Origin: Oscillospiraceae bacterium
GTDB taxonomy: Bacteria; Bacillota; Clostridia; Oscillospirales; Oscillospiraceae
Length of the DNA: 45,815 nucleotides
Reading direction: 5' to 3'
NCBI GenBank assembly: GCA_902775985.1
Contig: CACYOR010000004.1
Coordinates: forward strand, 1 to 45,815
Shown here: one piece after another, positions 43,478-45,815 of the stretch
Position numbering within the stretch: the stretch's first letter is position 1
How the letters are laid out: every line of letters begins with the position of its first letter
Translations under genes and position numbers: made by a program
The notes under the pieces: generated by a model
What the model saw: only the letters and a program-made list of their open reading frames with translations
Database searches by the model: none
What the model was told of the DNA's origin: nothing

Positions 43478-44562
43478 ACATGGCTGAAGTTATCCGCAAC
43501 GAATTCACCCCCGTGGAGTATGATCCGCAGTACATTCTGCAGGTCAATACACTGAAAAAGTATTTCCCCATCAAAGGCGGTATGCTGGGCCGCACGGTCG
43601 GCCATGTCAAGGCTGTGGACGGCGTCACCTTCAACCTCAAGCGCGGAACCACCATGGGTTTGGTGGGCGAATCCGGCTGCGGCAAGACTACGACCGGGCG
43701 CGCGATTCTGCGTTTGGCCGGCGAGAAAACCGGCGGTCAGGTGCTCTTCAATGGGAAAGAGGTCTACGATCTCTCCGCTAAGGAGATGCGGGAGCTGCGC
43801 ACCAAAATGCAGATCATCTTCCAGGATCCTTTCTCCAGCCTTTCGCCGCGTCTGCCTGTGGGCGAGATTATCGGCGAGGCCGTGCGTGAGCACAACCTGG
43901 TTCCTAAAGCGGAATTTGACGATTATATCGACAAAATCATGGACGAGTGCGGTCTGCAGCCCTTCCATAAAGACCGTTATCCCCATGAGTTCTCCGGCGG
44001 CCAGCGCCAGCGTATCTGCATTGCCCGTGCCCTGGCGTTGAACCCTGAGTTCGTGGTCTGTGACGAACCGGTTTCCGCGCTGGACGTTTCCATCCAGGCG
44101 CAGATCATCAACCTCCTGCGTGAACTGCAGGAGAGCTTTAAGCTGACCTACCTGTTTATTTCCCATGATCTGAGCGTGGTGGAGCATATCTCCGACTCGG
44201 TCGGCGTTATGTACCTGGGCAATCTGGTGGAGTATGGCAGTACGGAGGATATCTTCTCCAACCCGCTGCATCCCTACACAGAGGCCCTGTTCTCGGCGAT
44301 CCCGGTACCCGACCCCAACGCCAAGATGAACCGCATCGTTCTGCAGGGCAGCATCCCCAGCCCGGCCAATCCGCCCAAGGGCTGCAAATTCCACACCCGC
44401 TGTGAAAAGTGCATGGAGATTTGCAAATATGCCAATCCCCAGTGGAAGGAAGTCGAATCCGGCCATTTCTGTGCCTGCCATCTGTTTAACGATGAGGAGG
44501 AGACAGCGAGGGCCAACGAGGAAATGGCTCGCGTCAAGGCGGATGAAAAAGGAAAAAGCTGA
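43474..44562 (+). CDS. oppF: Oligopeptide ABC transporter ATPase OppF
   Basis: The second ATPase of up to 362 residues has Walker A GESGCGKT, signature FSGGQRQR, Walker [13 protein letters not shown] and H-loop ISHD. The C-terminal domain has cysteines in [20 protein letters not shown] and HFCACHLF. The start is either ATG 43474, overlapping the oppD stop, or ATG 43480, two codons later and better spaced from AAGGAGG. It ends by overlapping the start of a small membrane-protein gene, extending the operon. Confidence 0.96.
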   Translation: MNMAEVIRNEFTPVEYDPQYILQVNTLKKYFPIKGGMLGRTVGHVKAVDGVTFNLKRGTTMGLVGESGCGKTTTGRAILRLAGEKTGGQVLFNGKEVYDLSAKEMRELRTKMQIIFQDPFSSLSPRLPVGEIIGEAVREHNLVPKAEFDDYIDKIMDECGLQPFHKDRYPHEFSGGQRQRICIARALALNPEFVVCDEPVSALDVSIQAQIINLLRELQESFKLTYLFISHDLSVVEHISDSVGVMYLGNLVEYGSTEDIFSNPLHPYTEALFSAIPVPDPNAKMNRIVLQGSIPSPANPPKGCKFHTRCEKCMEICKYANPQWKEVESGHFCACHLFNDEEETARANEEMARVKADEKGKS

Positions 44563-44816
44563 TGGCGAAAAAGCGGCCTTTTGAGGATGATGGTCGGACC
44601 ATCGCAGAGATGAACGTAGAGGGGATGCCCTGGTACAAGCCTGGCCGCGGGGAAAACCCCAATGCGGGCGACCCTGACAAACAGGAGGCGTTGAGCCGGG
44701 AGGATCGGCGAGCCTATGTCTGGGGTGCTATCAAGGCGAGCCTGCTGGTCTTCGCTGTGTTTGCTCTGGTGTTTCTGCTGTTTCTGCTCTTTGCTGACAA
44801 TATATGGCTCCGGTAA
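44562..44816 (+). CDS. Small single-span membrane protein at the end of the opp operon
   Basis: The 84-residue protein has a hydrophilic N terminus with the block RPFEDDGRTIAEMNVEGMPWY (5-25), then a charged region and one transmembrane helix (about 57-78) close to the C terminus. I recall similar small proteins with this DDGRTIADMxVxGMPWY block in other Clostridia, but no function. Its ATG overlaps the oppF stop (ATGA), so it is translated with the transporter and may be an accessory subunit. A palindromic terminator follows. Confidence 0.82.
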   Translation: MAKKRPFEDDGRTIAEMNVEGMPWYKPGRGENPNAGDPDKQEALSREDRRAYVWGAIKASLLVFAVFALVFLLFLLFADNIWLR

Positions 44817-44823
44817 ACGGCGG

Positions 44824-44853
44824 ACAGGGCAAGCGATCGCTTGCCCTGTTTGA
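44824..44853 (+). terminator. Terminator of the opp operon
   Basis: A perfect 26-base palindrome (44824-44849) lies eight bases after the last stop codon of the operon and is followed by TTGACGTTTG. The short T tract makes it moderate in strength. Confidence 0.75.
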
Positions 44854-44912
44854 CGTTTGCTTATAAAAAGAATCCAAGCCATACGGTACGGTTCAACAGG
44901 AGGTAAAGATAT

Positions 44913-45380
44913 ATGATCGATTATTCACTGCTGAACGAACGCCTTTCCGCCCTGATCGCCGGTGTGCCCCATCCCACCGCCAATCTGGCCAACGCCGCGG
45001 CGCTGCTGTGGGAGAGCCTGGAGGGGATCAACTGGGCCGGCTTCTATCTGCGCGAGGGCGATACCCTGGTGCTGGGCCCCTTCCAGGGCAAGCCCGCCTG
45101 CATCGAGATCCCCTGGGGCCGGGGTGTCTGCGGCACGGCGGCCGCGGAAAACAAAACACAGTTAGTGCCGGATGTACACCTGTTCCCGGGACATATTGCC
45201 TGCGATTCGGCCTCCAATTCCGAGATCGTTGTGCCTCTTCGCCGCCCGGACGGCACGGTGTTCGGCGTGCTGGACATTGACAGCCCGCTTTTGAACCGCT
45301 TTACCCGGGAAGATCAGGAGGGGCTGGAGGCTTTTGCCGACATCCTCGAAAAAGAACTGTGCAGGGAGAATGAGCCATGA
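44913..45380 (+). CDS. msrC: Free methionine-R-sulfoxide reductase (GAF domain)
   Basis: The 155-residue GAF-domain protein matches fRMsr. The three redox cysteines C63, C73 and C97 have the spacing (10 and 24 residues) of E. coli C84, C94 and C118, within GRGVCGTAA and HIACDSASNSEIVVPL. It reduces free methionine-(R)-sulfoxide in the cytoplasm. ACAGGAGGTAAAGAT precedes the ATG. Its stop overlaps the rhodanese gene start, linking it to sulfur or thiol metabolism. Confidence 0.93.
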   Translation: MIDYSLLNERLSALIAGVPHPTANLANAAALLWESLEGINWAGFYLREGDTLVLGPFQGKPACIEIPWGRGVCGTAAAENKTQLVPDVHLFPGHIACDSASNSEIVVPLRRPDGTVFGVLDIDSPLLNRFTREDQEGLEAFADILEKELCRENEP

Positions 45381-45685
45381 TCAAACGGATTAGCTTTGCC
45401 GAAGCCAAGGAACTGCTGGATACCCTGCCGGACAAGGTGCTGCTGGACGTGCGGGAGGAAGAGGAGTATATCACCGGCCACGCGGTGGACGCGGTGCTGC
45501 TCCCGGTGGATGAGCTGACCGATGAGACCGCGATGGACGCGATCCCCAGTCGGACCACGCCGGTGCTGGTCTACTGTCGCTCCGGCTATCGCAGCAACAT
45601 CGCCGCCCACAGGCTGGCGGACTTCGGCTATGAGACCGTCTACGACATCGGCGGCCTGGTCGGCTGGCCATACGGGCTCGTATAA
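45377..45685 (+). CDS. Single-domain rhodanese-like protein
   Basis: The 102-residue protein is one rhodanese domain with the usual VLLDVREEEEYITGHAVDAVLLP opening and the active-site loop CRSGYRS, whose cysteine can carry a persulfide. It has no signal peptide and should be cytoplasmic. The ATG overlaps the fRMsr stop (ATGA), so both are made together. A strong terminator follows. Confidence 0.93.
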   Translation: MIKRISFAEAKELLDTLPDKVLLDVREEEEYITGHAVDAVLLPVDELTDETAMDAIPSRTTPVLVYCRSGYRSNIAAHRLADFGYETVYDIGGLVGWPYGLV

Positions 45686-45692
45686 AACACAA

Positions 45693-45720
45693 AAACTCCC
45701 ATCCGAGAGGATGGGAGTTT
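45693..45720 (+). terminator. Terminator of the msrC-rhodanese operon
   Basis: A 12-bp perfect stem (45693-45704 with 45709-45720) with GAGA loop is flanked by an A run on the left and ends in TTT, eight bases after the stop. Confidence 0.88.
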
Positions 45721-45724
45721 CAGC

Positions 45725-45778
45725 CTGTAGACAAAGTACCCATAGGGAGTGCGAAAGCACTTTCTATGGGTACTTTGT
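45725..45778 (+). repeat. CTGTAGACAAA element with long hairpin
   Basis: CTGTAGACAAA (45725-45735) begins right after the terminator stem, and its last five bases start a 15-bp perfect stem (45731-45745 with 45764-45778). This encloses a 5-bp GAAA-tetraloop hairpin (45748-45752 with 45757-45761). The same 11-base motif, also preceded by CAG plus one base, occurs at 2035-2045 after another hairpin. Confidence 0.6.
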
Positions 45779-45815
45779 TGTGTTAGAATAGGAGCAAGGG
45801 GAGGCGAGGCGCATG

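Overview
The window looks like chromosomal DNA from a high-GC, low-oxygen member of the Clostridia, most like the Oscillospiraceae and relatives. This is inferred from gene content: a PDZ/radical-SAM DUF512 gene, der and a plsY-like gene in series, a V-type ATP synthase operon in the order F-I-K-E-C-G-A-B-D, yceD-rpmF, YhgE/Pip membrane proteins, an ABC-F/CsaA/RluD-type operon, and an oppABCDF operon whose binding protein has a Gram-positive-style lipobox. No rRNA, tRNA, phage, transposase or CRISPR array was seen. Nearly all sequence is coding, and both strands are used.

Layout. Bases 1-2000 hold three GNAT acetyltransferases. 2297-5010 is tldD-pmbA. 5103-6686 (minus) is a polytopic membrane protein of unknown role. 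6937-8226 is enolase. 8498-13347 is a three-gene unit of two large YhgE/Pip proteins flanking a small membrane protein. 13404-16828 (minus) is a rluD-type, csaA, ABC-F, gtrA operon, divergent from yceD-rpmF (16977-17700). 17974-21820 is DUF512, NUDIX, der and a PlsY homologue with altered motifs. 22083-23318 is an SPFH/zinc-ribbon protein. 23394-25417 is resB-ccsA for cytochrome c assembly. 25743-34717 is the nine-gene V-ATPase operon, whose c subunit keeps the sodium ligands known from Enterococcus hirae NtpK. Then come an AEC transporter, an XRE regulator with a membrane partner, the opp operon with a small membrane protein at its end (37049-44816), and an overlapping free-methionine-sulfoxide reductase/rhodanese pair.

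Working together. The V-ATPase, the sodium-type c ring and the peptide importer suggest an amino-acid or peptide fermenter using sodium bioenergetics (inference). ResB/CcsA implies at least one c-type cytochrome elsewhere in the genome, because none is encoded here.

The most unusual material is between genes. Four intergenic stretches (about 1035-1184, 2008-2224, 17711-17941 and 33841-34008) are built almost entirely of short, mostly perfect hairpins laid nearly end to end; one lies inside the V-ATPase operon between ntpB and ntpD. Two larger composite palindromic repeats (21840-21988 and 34821-34982), a motif shared by two loci next to terminator hairpins (2035 and 45725), and an apparent in-frame hairpin insertion in a GNAT gene (1505-1529) add to this. 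Other notable points are an ABC-F protein with one ATP site degenerate in all three of its elements, large extracytoplasmic expansions in both OppA and OppC, a shared -35 region with a 19-bp palindrome between divergent operons, and a hairpin that buries the gtrA ribosome-binding site.
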